DNA of 64,000 nucleotides from contig NZ_WPIK01000005.1 of assembly GCF_009754915.1 (NCBI RefSeq), forward strand, positions 1 through 64,000, written 5' to 3'. Below, piece after piece: positions 45,506 to 54,654 of the stretch. Origin of the DNA: Mucilaginibacter arboris (GTDB taxonomy: Bacteria > Bacteroidota > Bacteroidia > Sphingobacteriales > Sphingobacteriaceae). The position numbers and the translations under genes are program-made. Numbering within the stretch: the stretch's first letter is position 1; every line of letters begins with the position of its first letter. The notes beneath the pieces were generated by a model, which had not been told where the DNA came from, did not search any database, and saw only the letters and a program-made list of their open reading frames with translations.

Positions 45506-46690
45506 TTAATTGCCCAATTGCTTTACGGCTAAATAAGCCATTAAACCCGTACTCAATTCTAACGCACTTTCATCAATATCAAAAGTTGGCGTATGCACGG
45601 AAGAAGTAATACCACGTTCTTCGTTCCTTGTTCCTAAACGATAAAAACAAGCATCGGCAACTTGCGAATAATAAGCAAAATCTTCGGCAGCCATCCAGAT
45701 ATCCAGGTCTTCCACGTTTTCTTTTCCCAGGTAATCTTCTGCAAAACCACGAACGCTGGCTGTTAGTTTTTCTTCATTGATTAAAAAAGGATAACCTTTT
45801 CTAATCTCAAAATCGCAGCTTCCGCCCATACTTTCGGCCATGCCTTCCGCCATTTTTTTCATCCGGATATGCGCTTCTGCACGCCAGTTTTCATCCATCG
45901 TGCGGAACGTTCCTTCCAGATAAACTTCATTGGGAATAACGTTTGTTGCCCCGTTTGCAATTACTTTTCCAAAAGACAAAACAGAAGGTGATTTTGGATC
46001 AGCAAAACGGCTAACAACCTGTTGTAATGCCGTTAAAATATGTGCAGTGATAATTACCGGATCAATATTCTGTTGCGGCTGAGCGCCGTGGCCGCCTTTT
46101 CCTTTTACGGTTACATAAATTTCATCCGTAGAAGCCATGTATTTCCCGGCACGAAAACCTACTTTTCCGGCATTTATCAAAGGCATTACATGCTGCCCGA
46201 TCACGGCTTGCGGTTTCGGGTTTTCCAGAACGCCTTCTTTAATCATTAGGCTTGCTCCGCCGGGAAGTTTTTCTTCTGCCGGCTGAAAAATAAACTTTAC
46301 CGTTCCGCCAAATTCTGCTTTTAACTGATTTAGAATATTAACCGTTCCTAATAACGATGAAGTATGAACATCATGGCCGCAAGCGTGCATTACTCCCGGA
46401 TTTTTTGATTTGTACGGAACATTATTCGCTTCGGTAATGGGCAATGCGTCCATATCTCCGCGTAAAGCAACTACCTGCTCAGAAGGCTTATCACCTTTTA
46501 ACAAAGCTACTAAGCCGTTTCCCGCCATTCTTTCATAAGAAATTCCAAGTTTATCCAATTTAGAAGCAACAAATGCACGTGTATTTTCTTCGTGAAAAGA
46601 AAGTTCAGGATTTTCGTGGAGATATCTTCGGTTTGCAATTACTTCCTGATGGATGTTTTTTGCAAGCTCCTGTATTTTAGTTTTTATCAT
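45506..46690 (-). CDS. M20-family metallo-amidohydrolase
   Basis: 394 residues from ATG at 46690; an upstream in-frame start falls inside the SPOR-like gene. IAA-amino acid hydrolase / hippuricase type: ALRGDMDALPITE, HACGHDVHTSSLLG, FQPAEEKLPGGASLM and the late AAEDFAYYS. All metal ligands (H, D, E, H) are present. It probably removes acyl groups from amino acids. It overlaps the SPOR gene by 14 bp. Confidence 0.93.
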   Translation of the reverse strand: MIKTKIQELAKNIHQEVIANRRYLHENPELSFHEENTRAFVASKLDKLGISYERMAGNGLVALLKGDKPSEQVVALRGDMDALPITEANNVPYKSKNPGVMHACGHDVHTSSLLGTVNILNQLKAEFGGTVKFIFQPAEEKLPGGASLMIKEGVLENPKPQAVIGQHVMPLINAGKVGFRAGKYMASTDEIYVTVKGKGGHGAQPQQNIDPVIITAHILTALQQVVSRFADPKSPSVLSFGKVIANGATNVIPNEVYLEGTFRTMDENWRAEAHIRMKKMAEGMAESMGGSCDFEIRKGYPFLINEEKLTASVRGFAEDYLGKENVEDLDIWMAAEDFAYYSQVADACFYRLGTRNEERGITSSVHTPTFDIDESALELSTGLMAYLAVKQLGN

Positions 46691-47162
46691 CGGTGGTATC
46701 CAGTTTTGAGGGATTGATTTTCTCTGAAACAAGAAACAATGTTGGGAACTGCGGACGTAAATCGCGCATTAGTTTTTGTGCTTCCAGCCTTGTCCGGAAA
46801 TCTCCTGCCTTGATCTTATAATTTGGTTCCTGGTAAATAATGTAAGTCCTTAAATCAGGATGCATTTGGTTAAACTCGGCTTGTTTAGCGTAAATTTCCT
46901 TACGGTCTGAGCTGATAAAAAACTGAACGCGATAACCCCATCCGGAACCGCTTCCTATTTTTCCTGAGGCAGATTTATCCGTTAATAAACGATGTGCAAT
47001 TAAGGTATCAATCCTCGGGTCTTTAATTACTTCAACTTCACCACGGGTTTGTGCAAACGAAAAAGAAATACCTGTTAAAAAAAACACTGCTAAAAGAAGC
47101 ATCCGGGCTGGTAAACCTGTCCGGATGCTTCTTTTATTAACTAAATCTTGATAGATACTCAT
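46677..47162 (-). CDS. SPOR-like secreted protein
   Basis: 161 residues if started at ATG 47162, 141 if started at ATG 47102. Signal peptide MLLLAVFFLTGISFSFAQ; the longer start adds the basic n-region (Lys-Arg-Ser-Ile-Arg) that signal peptides need, so it is preferred. C-terminal SPOR-like domain GYRVQFFISSDRKEIYAKQAEFNQ...YKIKAGDFRTRLEAQKLMRDLR, binding peptidoglycan. The N-terminus is encoded by a motif hairpin (47091-47136). Confidence 0.75.
   Translation of the reverse strand: MSIYQDLVNKRSIRTGLPARMLLLAVFFLTGISFSFAQTRGEVEVIKDPRIDTLIAHRLLTDKSASGKIGSGSGWGYRVQFFISSDRKEIYAKQAEFNQMHPDLRTYIIYQEPNYKIKAGDFRTRLEAQKLMRDLRPQFPTLFLVSEKINPSKLDTTDDKN
47091..47136 (-). terminator. Motif hairpin, probable secA terminator, inside the SPOR gene start
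   Basis: TAAAAGAAGCATCCGG (47091-47106) and CCGGATGCTTCTTTTA (47121-47136), perfect 16-bp stem, 14-nt loop. On the minus strand the following bases are GCAGTGTTTTTTTT. It lies 48 bp after the secA stop. Confidence 0.75.
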
Positions 47163-47183
47163 GTTATTTTGACTGACACTTGT

Positions 47184-50100
47184 TTAGGCAGTTCCAATAC
47201 CATGGCAGTTTTTATATTTTTTGCCGCTTCCGCAAGGGCAAGGATCATTACGGCCAATCTTTGGCTCTACTTTTACCGGCGTTGGTTTTTGTAATTCACG
47301 CGTATCTTCATCTGGCACACCATTCGTTTCGTGTACTAATTGCGGTTTAGTGGTACGCATCTGGCGTAAATCCATTTTAGGTTCCGGCCTTGCTTCGCGG
47401 ATTTCTTCCGGCTGCTGTTGTACCGGAATGCCTCCTTTAAATAAGAAACTAACAATCTCTTTATTTACGTTGGATAGCATCTGGCGGAACAACTCAAAAG
47501 CCTCGAACTTGTAAACCAATAATGGGTCTTTTTGCTCGTAAACTGCATTTTGTACAGATTGCTTCAGCTCGTCCATTTCACGCAGATGCTCTTTCCAGGC
47601 ATCATCAATAAAAGTAAGCACTACGTTTTTCTCGAAAGATTTAACCACTTCGTGGCCTTCGTTTTCTACCGCTTTTTGCAAAGGAACAGCAACCTGGATG
47701 CCATGAACACCATCAGTAAACGGAACAATGATATTTTCGATCATGTTGCCGCGGGTATCAAAAACATCTTTTAAAACCGGATATGCCTGTTTTGCAATTG
47801 CTTCTGATTTCCGTTTGTAGTAATCCGTAATTTCATGGAAAGCTGTTTCTACCAGAACCTGGTTTGTTTTAGATGCAAATTCATCATGCGTAATAGCAGT
47901 ATCTACAGAAAACAAACGAATCATTTCTAACTGAAAACCTTCAAAGTTGTTTGCGTCTTTAAATTCGGTAACTACATCTTCTGCAACATCAAAAATGGTA
48001 TTGTTTAAATCAACGTCTAAACGTTCGCCAAACAAAGCGTTTTTACGGCGCGTGTAAATTACAGTACGCTGCGAGTTCATCACGTCATCATATTCCAGCA
48101 AACGCTTACGGATGCCAAAGTTGTTTTCTTCCACTTTTTTCTGTGCACGTTCGATAGATTTAGTGATCATGGAATGCTGGATCACTTCTCCATCTTCAAT
48201 TCCCATCCGAACCATCAAACCCGAAATACGTTCGGACCCAAACAACCGCATCAGGTCATCTTCTAACGAAACGAAGAACTGGGAAGAACCCGGATCGCCC
48301 TGACGACCAGAACGGCCACGTAACTGACGGTCAACCCGACGGGATTCATGCCGTTCTGTACCCACAATAGCCAAACCGCCAACTTCTTTTACGCCTTCGC
48401 CTAATTTAATATCTGTACCACGGCCAGCCATATTGGTAGCAATGGTTACCGTGCTTGCTTTACCGGCTTCGGCTACAATATCTGCTTCTTTCTGGTGCAT
48501 TTTCGCATTCAGAACGTTGTGTTTGATGCCTCGCAGTTTCAGCATCCGGCTTAATAATTCTGAAATTTCTACCGAAGTTGTACCAACCAGAACCGGACGG
48601 CCTGCTTTTGTTAAAGCTACAATTTCATCGGCAACAGCATTATATTTTTCGCGGATGGTACGGTAAACCAAATCCTGGCGGTCTTCGCGGCTTGCAGGTG
48701 TATTGGTTGGAATTTCAACTACATCCAGTTTGTAAATTTCCCAGAACTCACCTGCTTCTGTTACGGCCGTACCCGTCATGCCGCAAAGTTTGTGGTACAT
48801 GCGGAAGTAATTTTGCAAAGTAACCGTAGCAAAAGTTTGTGAAGCATCTTCTACTTTCACATTTTCTTTAGCTTCGATTGCTTGGTGCAAACCATCAGAA
48901 TAACGGCGGCCATCCAAAACACGGCCGGTTTGTTCATCCACAATTTTTACTTTGCCGTCATCCAGAATATATTCGGTATCCCGTTCAAACAAAGTATAAG
49001 CTTTTAACAATTGGTTAACGGAGTGGATACGCTCTGATTTAATCGAAAAATCGCGCATCAGCTCGTCTTTTTTAGCTACTTTTTCTTCGGAAGATAAACT
49101 TGATTTTTCAATCTCGGCAACTTCTGTTCCTACGTCTGGCATTACAAAGAAATGTGGGTCTTCTCCGGAAGTGGTGATCAGTTCAATACCTTTTTCAGTC
49201 AGTTCTACTTGGTTGTTTTTTTCATCGATTACAAAAAACAGTTCGGCATCAACTTTAGGCATTTCCTTGTTCTGGTCCTGCATGTAATAGTTTTCAGTTT
49301 TGTTGAGTACTTGTTTGATGCCACTCTCACTCAAAAACTTAATCAATGCTTTATTTTTTGGTAAACCACGATGCGCGCGCAATAAAGCTAAACCCCCTTC
49401 ATCGACACCTGATTTATTCTCTGCAATTTGCTTTTTTGCTTCGTTTAATTTTGTGGTGATATAACTTTTCTGTGCATTTACCAAACGTTCGATACGCGGT
49501 TTCAAATCATAAAACTCATGCTCATCACCACGCGGAACCGGACCGGAAATGATCAAAGGCGTACGGGCATCGTCAATTAAAACTGAATCAACCTCATCCA
49601 CCATTGCGTAATGCAATTTGCGTTGTACTAATTCTTCCGGACTGCGTGTCATATTGTCACGCAGGTAATCAAAACCAAACTCGTTATTGGTACCGAAAGT
49701 AATATCTGCTAAATAAGCATTCCTGCGTTCTTCTGAATTTGGTTCGTGCCTGTCAATACAATCAACCGATAAACCATGAAACTCGTACAATGGCCCCATC
49801 CATTCGCTATCCCGACGGGCCAAATAATCATTTACGGTAACAATATGTACACCTTGTCCGGCCAAAGCATTTAAGTAAGCAGGCAAAGTAGCAACTAAGG
49901 TTTTACCTTCACCCGTTGCCATTTCTGCAATTTTTCCCTGATGCAAAACGATACCGCCAATCAACTGAACATCATAATGTACCATATTCCAGGTAACTTC
50001 GTTTCCGGCAGCAATCCAGGTATTATGGTGGATCGCTTTATTGCCAGAAATCAGCACATTCTTTTTATAAGCAGCCAGTTCACGGTCAAAGTCCGTAGCG

Positions 50101-50492
50101 GTAACTTCTAACGTCTTGTTATTGGCTAAACGCTTTGCCGTTTCTTTAACTACCGCAAAAGCTTCAGGCAAAATCTCCATCAGGATAGCTTCCAGCTCTG
50201 TATTGCGGTCTTTTTCCAGCTTATCAATTTCCGTGTAAAGTTCTACTTTGCGGTTAACTTCTAAGGTTTGGTCATTCTCTACCTCATCTTTTGCAGCTTG
50301 TATTTGTGCATCTGTTTTTTCTAAACCAGCTTTAATACGCGCTTTAAAATCAAGCGTTTTTGCACGCAGCTCATCATTACTGATCTGATCCAGCTTTGAA
50401 AATTCTGCTTTTATTTTTTCTACTAAAGGTTGTACACCTTTAACGTCTCTCTCCGATTTATTTCCGAAAAGTTTACTGATAAATCCCAACAT
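47184..50492 (-). CDS. secA: Preprotein translocase ATPase SecA
   Basis: 1102 residues from ATG at 50492 ([11 protein letters not shown]); the in-frame extension to 50555 is not needed. Motor domains with MATGEGKT (Walker A), [20 protein letters not shown] (Walker B / DEAD), [21 protein letters not shown], and a C-terminal zinc site [14 protein letters not shown] that contacts SecB and lipids. A roughly 130-residue insert after the first motor domain ([20 protein letters not shown]... to EKSSLSSEE) is the Bacteroidota type. It drives Sec export. Confidence 0.97.
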   Translation of the reverse strand: MLGFISKLFGNKSERDVKGVQPLVEKIKAEFSKLDQISNDELRAKTLDFKARIKAGLEKTDAQIQAAKDEVENDQTLEVNRKVELYTEIDKLEKDRNTELEAILMEILPEAFAVVKETAKRLANNKTLEVTATDFDRELAAYKKNVLISGNKAIHHNTWIAAGNEVTWNMVHYDVQLIGGIVLHQGKIAEMATGEGKTLVATLPAYLNALAGQGVHIVTVNDYLARRDSEWMGPLYEFHGLSVDCIDRHEPNSEERRNAYLADITFGTNNEFGFDYLRDNMTRSPEELVQRKLHYAMVDEVDSVLIDDARTPLIISGPVPRGDEHEFYDLKPRIERLVNAQKSYITTKLNEAKKQIAENKSGVDEGGLALLRAHRGLPKNKALIKFLSESGIKQVLNKTENYYMQDQNKEMPKVDAELFFVIDEKNNQVELTEKGIELITTSGEDPHFFVMPDVGTEVAEIEKSSLSSEEKVAKKDELMRDFSIKSERIHSVNQLLKAYTLFERDTEYILDDGKVKIVDEQTGRVLDGRRYSDGLHQAIEAKENVKVEDASQTFATVTLQNYFRMYHKLCGMTGTAVTEAGEFWEIYKLDVVEIPTNTPASREDRQDLVYRTIREKYNAVADEIVALTKAGRPVLVGTTSVEISELLSRMLKLRGIKHNVLNAKMHQKEADIVAEAGKASTVTIATNMAGRGTDIKLGEGVKEVGGLAIVGTERHESRRVDRQLRGRSGRQGDPGSSQFFVSLEDDLMRLFGSERISGLMVRMGIEDGEVIQHSMITKSIERAQKKVEENNFGIRKRLLEYDDVMNSQRTVIYTRRKNALFGERLDVDLNNTIFDVAEDVVTEFKDANNFEGFQLEMIRLFSVDTAITHDEFASKTNQVLVETAFHEITDYYKRKSEAIAKQAYPVLKDVFDTRGNMIENIIVPFTDGVHGIQVAVPLQKAVENEGHEVVKSFEKNVVLTFIDDAWKEHLREMDELKQSVQNAVYEQKDPLLVYKFEAFELFRQMLSNVNKEIVSFLFKGGIPVQQQPEEIREARPEPKMDLRQMRTTKPQLVHETNGVPDEDTRELQKPTPVKVEPKIGRNDPCPCGSGKKYKNCHGIGTA

Positions 50493-50683
50493 GTTGTAAT
50501 CTCTAAGATAAAATACTCCGTTTGCAACAATTACGCCAACGGTAACCGAAGCCATAATGGCAGGTAAAAATACGGATTTCGATTGAAAAACCGTATTTAC
50601 TATAGAATAGCTTTAGAGAAAACAGAAAATACTTCTTTTGTTACTTATTATTGCAGGCCCTGTTTAACATTTATCCCAGGAAA

Positions 50684-50783
50684 ATCCTGATGCTTCTTTT
50701 ATCGCATCAAAATGGAAGTTTATCCGTTGCTGCCGTACAAAAGGCAATGGCGTTGCCAATTTTTAGGTGATAAAAGAAGCATC
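50684..50783 (+). repeat. Composite repeat unit 1
   Basis: Starts ATCCTGATGCTTCTTTTATC, ends GGTGATAAAAGAAGCATC. Inverted ends of about 14 bp frame a roughly 70-bp interior with CGCATCAAAATGG near the left end and CGTACAAAA in the middle. Confidence 0.7.
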
Positions 50784-50854
50784 GCCAATAAAATAAAGGG
50801 AACCAAGTTTAAACAGCTTCTTAAGGAAAAAGAACAATTGCTTTTTTCTTGTGC

Positions 50855-50917
50855 GTTCTTTTGCTTGATCAAAAGAACCAAAAATCAAGAATGCCGGATC
50901 GCCTCCGGGCGGCATTC
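50855..50917. repeat. REP-like GC-rich block with hairpins
   Basis: GTTCTTTTGCTTGATCAAAAGAAC-type near-palindrome (50855-50878), then GAATGCCG (50889-50896) pairing with CGGCATTC (50910-50917). G+C is well above the surroundings through to 50970. It looks like an intergenic repeat inserted between the two motif units. Confidence 0.55.
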
Positions 50918-50978
50918 AGCCCTGCGCGCCTGGGTGGCTACCTTTCTGGCGCCATACTGATTAGCGCCGTACGGATTG

Positions 50979-51071
50979 ATCCTGATGCTTCTTTTACCGC
51001 ATAAAAATGGGTGTTTGTCCTTGCTTTCGTACAAAAAGCCTTAAAGATTTTTAGGTGATAAAAGAAGCATA
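50979..51071 (+). repeat. Composite repeat unit 2
   Basis: Starts ATCCTGATGCTTCTTTTACC, ends GGTGATAAAAGAAGCATA. The interior matches unit 1 (CGCATAAAAATGG, GTTTGTCC, TTGCT, CGTACAAAA) with small differences. Confidence 0.7.
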
Positions 51072-51150
51072 TCAAACATCCCGAACAGCATTTAAACAGC
51101 CTTTACTTTCAATCAAAAGTGTAAAAACGAATCGTTAAGAAGCATATTGT

Positions 51151-51158
51151 TATATTTG
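51151..51158 (+). promoter_or_regulatory. DUF433 -7 box TATATTTG
   Basis: Exact TAnnTTTG, 5 nt before ATG 51164. No clear -33 element. Confidence 0.4.
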
Positions 51159-51163
51159 TGATT

Positions 51164-51407
51164 ATGGAAAAGCTATCAGATTTTATTAGCGTTGACCCCA
51201 ATATCCAGTTTGGAAAACCAGTGTTTAAAGGAACGCGTGTACCTGTTCAAAGCTTATTTTGGCATTTGCAGGAAGGAATTTCTATTCATGATTTTTTGGG
51301 AAGATTTTTCAAGTGTGAGTTTTGAGCAGGCACAACGGGTAATTGCATGGGGCGCAAAACATTTTGAACTACCTGAAAGCGTTTTGGATGAAACTATTAT
51401 TGGATGA
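51164..51407 (+). pseudogene. DUF433 antitoxin-like gene broken by a +1 frameshift
   Basis: Reading from ATG 51164 gives MEKLSDFISVDPNIQFGKPV, GTRVPVQSLFWHLQEGISIHDFL, then a stop at 51323. One base more downstream the frame continues EDFSSVSFEQAQRVIAWGAKHFELPESVLDETIIG to the TGA at 51405. Joined, it is a normal 80-residue DUF433 protein. The extra base is probably in the T6G3 run at 51292-51300. It overlaps the toxin start by 20 bp. A sequencing error is possible. Confidence 0.75.
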
Positions 51408-51729
51408 AAACCTTCCCGTTAAGTTAAAATACCGCTTTATTGATCGTGGTTTTGATGTAAAAACCATTAAAGATATGCAGTGGCCGGGAAAGCAAAACGG
51501 TGAATTGCTGAAGCTAATACTTGAGCATAATTTTACTGCTTTAATTACGATTGATAATAACTTATCTTCTCAGCAAAACTTTAAGAATTATTCATTGAAA
51601 GTTGTTGTACTTATTGCACCTACTAACACTTATCCCAGAATCATGGATTTTTTTGATGCAATTGTCGATAAAATTCATGAAGATTTTACTGTTCCGCAAA
51701 GTGTTGTTCATCCAAAGTATAAATTGTAG
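51388..51729 (+). CDS. DUF5615 PIN-like toxin
   Basis: 113 residues from ATG at 51388 (MKLLLDENLPVKLKYRFIDRGFDVKTIKDMQWPGKQNGE). The LLDENLP start and later LITIDNNLSSQQNF, LIAPTN match DUF5615/Mut7-C-type PIN-like RNases that pair with DUF433. It is intact although its antitoxin gene is shifted, which would be harmful unless the shift is recoded or a sequencing fault. Overlap with DUF433 supports one operon. Confidence 0.85.
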   Translation: MKLLLDENLPVKLKYRFIDRGFDVKTIKDMQWPGKQNGELLKLILEHNFTALITIDNNLSSQQNFKNYSLKVVVLIAPTNTYPRIMDFFDAIVDKIHEDFTVPQSVVHPKYKL

Positions 51730-51765
51730 CAGCAACAAAATGGCATAATTTCTAACAGCAAATTC

Positions 51766-51773
51766 TATCTTTG
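51766..51773 (+). promoter_or_regulatory. purD -7 box TATCTTTG
   Basis: Exact TAnnTTTG, 4 nt (GCAC) before the purD ATG. Confidence 0.45.
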
Positions 51774-51777
51774 GCAC

Positions 51778-53052
51778 ATGAATATCCTGCTTCTTGGTTC
51801 AGGCGGAAGAGAAAGTGCTTTTGCCTGGAAGTTATCCCAAAGTCCAAAATGTGAGTCTTTATTTATTGCGCCAGGCAATGCCGGGACCGGAATTTATGGG
51901 CAAAACGTTAACCTCAACGTAACAGACTTTGAAGGGATCAAAAATTTGGTGCTTAAAAACAGTATTGATTTAGTTTTGGTTGGACCGGAAGAACCTCTGG
52001 TAAAAGGTATTCATGATTTTTTTCTGGAAGATGAATTCCTGAAACATATTCCTGTTATCGGCCCGCAAAAAGCAGCCGCACAATTAGAAGGAAGCAAAGA
52101 TTTTTCCAAAGAATTTATGTTTAAAAACAGCATTCCAACCGCTGCTTCCAAAACGTTTACTTTAGAAACTTTAGAAGAAGGCCGCGCCTATTTAGCAACA
52201 CACGGATTGCCAATTGTGTTAAAAGCGGATGGCTTAGCGGCCGGAAAAGGCGTTTTAATTTGTACCAGTTGGGATGAAGCACAAGAAGAATTTACATCAA
52301 TGTTACGCGATGCGAAGTTTGGCGCAGCAAGTTCTAAAGTTGTAGTCGAGCAATTTTTGCAAGGCATTGAACTTTCTGTTTTTGTATTGACGGACGGAAA
52401 AAACTATAAAATTTTACCGGAGGCCAAAGATTACAAACGCATTGGCGAAGGCGATACCGGTTTAAATACCGGCGGCATGGGTTCTGTTTCGCCCGTCCCG
52501 TTTGCTGATGCTGCTTTTATGGCTAAAGTTGAAGAAAGAATTGTTATTCCAACTATAGAAGGTTTAAAGCGAGAAAACATTCCTTATAAAGGTTTCATTT
52601 TTATTGGCCTGATGAATTGTGGCGGCGAACCTTATGTCATCGAATACAACTGCCGCATGGGCGATCCGGAAACAGAAAGTGTTTTGCCCCGGATTGAAAA
52701 TGATCTGGTAGAAGTTTTACAAGCCGTTGCAGATGAAAAACTGGATGAAATCAACCTTAAAATTTCTGATCAGTTTGCGGCTACTGTAGTTTGCGTTGCT
52801 GCCGGTTATCCCGGAGAATATGTTAAAGATAAAGTGATTACCGGTATTGAAAATGTTCGCGGTTCTTTTGTTTTTCATGCGGGAACCAAACTGGAAAACG
52901 AAGAAGTTAAAACTTCCGGCGGACGGGTTTTAGCGGTAACCAGTTTACAAGATACTTTATTTGATGCCTTGCAACAAGCCACTTTAGATGCTGCAAGAAT
53001 TTACTGGGACGGACGGGTTTTTAGAAAAGATATTGGCTTCGACCTGATTTAA
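51778..53052 (+). CDS. purD: Phosphoribosylamine-glycine ligase
   Basis: 424 residues, full length GARS. ATP-grasp ligase of the purine pathway: GSGGRESAFAWKL and PGNAGT at the N-terminus, KADGLAAGKGV (P-loop like), NTGGMGSVSP, EYNCRMGDPETESVLPR (metal-binding Glu/Asn). It joins phosphoribosylamine and glycine. Other pur genes are not in the window. Confidence 0.97.
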   Translation: MNILLLGSGGRESAFAWKLSQSPKCESLFIAPGNAGTGIYGQNVNLNVTDFEGIKNLVLKNSIDLVLVGPEEPLVKGIHDFFLEDEFLKHIPVIGPQKAAAQLEGSKDFSKEFMFKNSIPTAASKTFTLETLEEGRAYLATHGLPIVLKADGLAAGKGVLICTSWDEAQEEFTSMLRDAKFGAASSKVVVEQFLQGIELSVFVLTDGKNYKILPEAKDYKRIGEGDTGLNTGGMGSVSPVPFADAAFMAKVEERIVIPTIEGLKRENIPYKGFIFIGLMNCGGEPYVIEYNCRMGDPETESVLPRIENDLVEVLQAVADEKLDEINLKISDQFAATVVCVAAGYPGEYVKDKVITGIENVRGSFVFHAGTKLENEEVKTSGGRVLAVTSLQDTLFDALQQATLDAARIYWDGRVFRKDIGFDLI

Positions 53053-53055
53053 TCA

Positions 53056-53078
53056 TTTTTACCTGATAAAAGAAGCAT
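53056..53078 (+). repeat. Dispersed motif copy overlapping the cupin start codon
   Basis: TTTTTA, CCTGA, TAAAAGAAGCAT (53067-53078); the last AT plus G (53079) is the ATG of the next gene. Confidence 0.75.
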
Positions 53079-53421
53079 GAAGAACCACAGCGATATTTTT
53101 ATAAGAGATGACGGGCAAAGCTGGGACCATACCGATCCGGGTGTTAAAAGAAAAATTCTGGCTTACAATGAAGATTTAATGCTGGTAAAAGTAGCCTTTG
53201 AAACTGGCGCAATTGGAACAGCTCATCAACATATTCACACACAAACCACTTGTTTATTAAGTGGAAAGTTTGAAGTTACTATCGACGGAAAAACAGAAAT
53301 TTTAAATGCCGGTGATAGCTTTTACGTTCCTCCGGTAAGTATGCACGGCGTGGTTTGTTTGGAGGAAGGTATTTTGCTGGATGCTTTTAATCCTCGAAGA
53401 GAAGATTTTTTGAAAGATTGA
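53077..53421 (+). CDS. Cupin-domain protein
   Basis: 114 residues, a single cupin barrel: GTAHQHIHTQTTCLLSGKFEVTIDG (motif 1, His/His/Thr) and LNAGDSFYVPPVSMHGVVCLEEG (motif 2, with His). Similar to small sugar- or metal-binding cupins next to degradation genes; function not known. The start codon lies in the dispersed motif. Confidence 0.85.
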   Translation: MKNHSDIFIRDDGQSWDHTDPGVKRKILAYNEDLMLVKVAFETGAIGTAHQHIHTQTTCLLSGKFEVTIDGKTEILNAGDSFYVPPVSMHGVVCLEEGILLDAFNPRREDFLKD

Positions 53422-53466
53422 AAATATGTTATCGGCAAAAGTGCTTCTACTGAAAACCCAAATTTA

Positions 53467-53518
53467 AGCTGATAAAAGAAGCATCAGGTTATTAAACCTG
53501 ATGCTTCTTTTATCAGCT
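53467..53518 (+). terminator. Perfect 24-bp motif hairpin between cupin and thioredoxin genes
   Basis: Arms 53467-53490 and 53495-53518 are exact reverse complements with a 4-nt loop (ATTA). Each arm holds the 12-bp word; a T-rich GTTTTTCTT follows on the plus strand. Confidence 0.85.
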
Positions 53519-53525
53519 GTTTTTC

Positions 53526-54641
53526 TTACTTCAGCAATTTTGCCAGCGTTTGCTCCAGGTCATCGCCCCGCAAATCTTTAGCAATAATTTTTCCGCTTGG
53601 ATCAACCAAAAAATTTCCCGGAATAGAATGCACGCCGTATAAAGCTGCTACTTCATTGTCCCAAAATTTAAGGTCAGAAACATGGTTCCAAGTTAAGCCA
53701 TCAGCTTTAATAGCTTGTAACCAGGCATCTTTTCCGTTTGGACGATCTAAAGAAACGCCTAAAACCGTAAAATTTTTGTTTTTATACTGATTGTAAACCT
53801 TTACCACATTCGGGTTTTCCTGCCGACAAGGTCCACACCAGGAAGCCCAGAAATCAATCAACACATATTTTCCTTTAAAAGAAGACAAAGAAACAGGTTT
53901 GCCGGAAGGGTCGTTTTGTGTAAAATTGGGCGCAACAGAACCTATAGACGTGGATTTTAACTGATCCAGCACTACTTTATAGTTTTTGCCGTTTTCGCTG
54001 GTTTGTACGGCTGGCGACAGGCTGCTAAATAAAGGGATTACTTCATTATAATCAGGCGAAGGCCCGCCAAAAGAACGTAAAGCATCCATACTAACAAAGG
54101 ATGACGGGTTTTGCTGGATATACTTTTTCAGGATGCTTTTTTGCTCGGCCTGCAATTCTTTAAACTTATCGGCCAGTTTCGGGCGGTCTGCTTCTGTGGC
54201 CTTTTGGTATTCGTTGTTCAAAATTACGGCTTTGTCCATTACCGGTTTTATAGCGGCTGCCAGCTTTGCATTATCTTCATTTAATTTAGAACCGGTAATT
54301 TTAGCTTTTTTTACAGAATCTGTTCCATTAATCAAAATGCTGCCGTTTTCCAGATACATGGTTAATACATCCGCGCCAGGTCCTAAATTGTTAATCCCAA
54401 TCCCAGAATGGTCAAGCAGTAATAATGCCTGCGTTGGTTCGGCTAAACTGCCTTTAAATTCAAAAATACCATCAATTAAGGCAACAGAATCAACCGAATT
54501 TTGTCCGTTTACGCGGCGCAGTAAATAAGCTTTTGCAGGCGGTTCCAGCTTTCCTACCTTACCTTTTACATCGTAATTTCCTGTTTGTGCATTAGCCAGC
54601 AAAGGCAAAGAAGCCAGCATTAAAAACAAAATTTTCTTCAT
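53526..54641 (-). CDS. TlpA-like thiol-disulfide oxidoreductase with DUF4369
   Basis: 371 residues from ATG at 54641; an upstream in-frame start at 54779 has no signal peptide. Signal peptide ending LLANAQ, DUF4369 domain (about 22-120: GNYDVKGKVGKLEPPAKAYLLR), a helical linker, then a thioredoxin fold with active site WASWCGPCRQ and cis-Pro in HSIPGNFLVDP. A periplasmic thiol-disulfide exchange protein. Confidence 0.92.
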   Translation of the reverse strand: MKKILFLMLASLPLLANAQTGNYDVKGKVGKLEPPAKAYLLRRVNGQNSVDSVALIDGIFEFKGSLAEPTQALLLLDHSGIGINNLGPGADVLTMYLENGSILINGTDSVKKAKITGSKLNEDNAKLAAAIKPVMDKAVILNNEYQKATEADRPKLADKFKELQAEQKSILKKYIQQNPSSFVSMDALRSFGGPSPDYNEVIPLFSSLSPAVQTSENGKNYKVVLDQLKSTSIGSVAPNFTQNDPSGKPVSLSSFKGKYVLIDFWASWCGPCRQENPNVVKVYNQYKNKNFTVLGVSLDRPNGKDAWLQAIKADGLTWNHVSDLKFWDNEVAALYGVHSIPGNFLVDPSGKIIAKDLRGDDLEQTLAKLLK

Positions 54642-54654
54642 GTTATATTTTATG

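Larger units (their letters stand above)
50493..51163. other. 671-bp gene-free repeat region upstream of secA and DUF433
   Basis: It contains two related 90-100-bp motif units (see separate entries) and a GC-rich block with hairpins between them. A 249-bp ORF (50712-50960) here is only a translation of these repeats and is not called. Confidence 0.7.

Noticed and set aside
46691-46732. Upstream start for the M20 hydrolase (MFQRKSIPQNW)
   Set aside because: It lies within the SPOR-like gene and is not part of the M20 family N-terminus, which begins at MIKTKIQELAK.
50712-50960. An 82-codon plus-strand ORF between secA and DUF433
   Set aside because: It only translates the composite repeat and the GC-rich hairpin block; no signal, motif or plausible protein composition.
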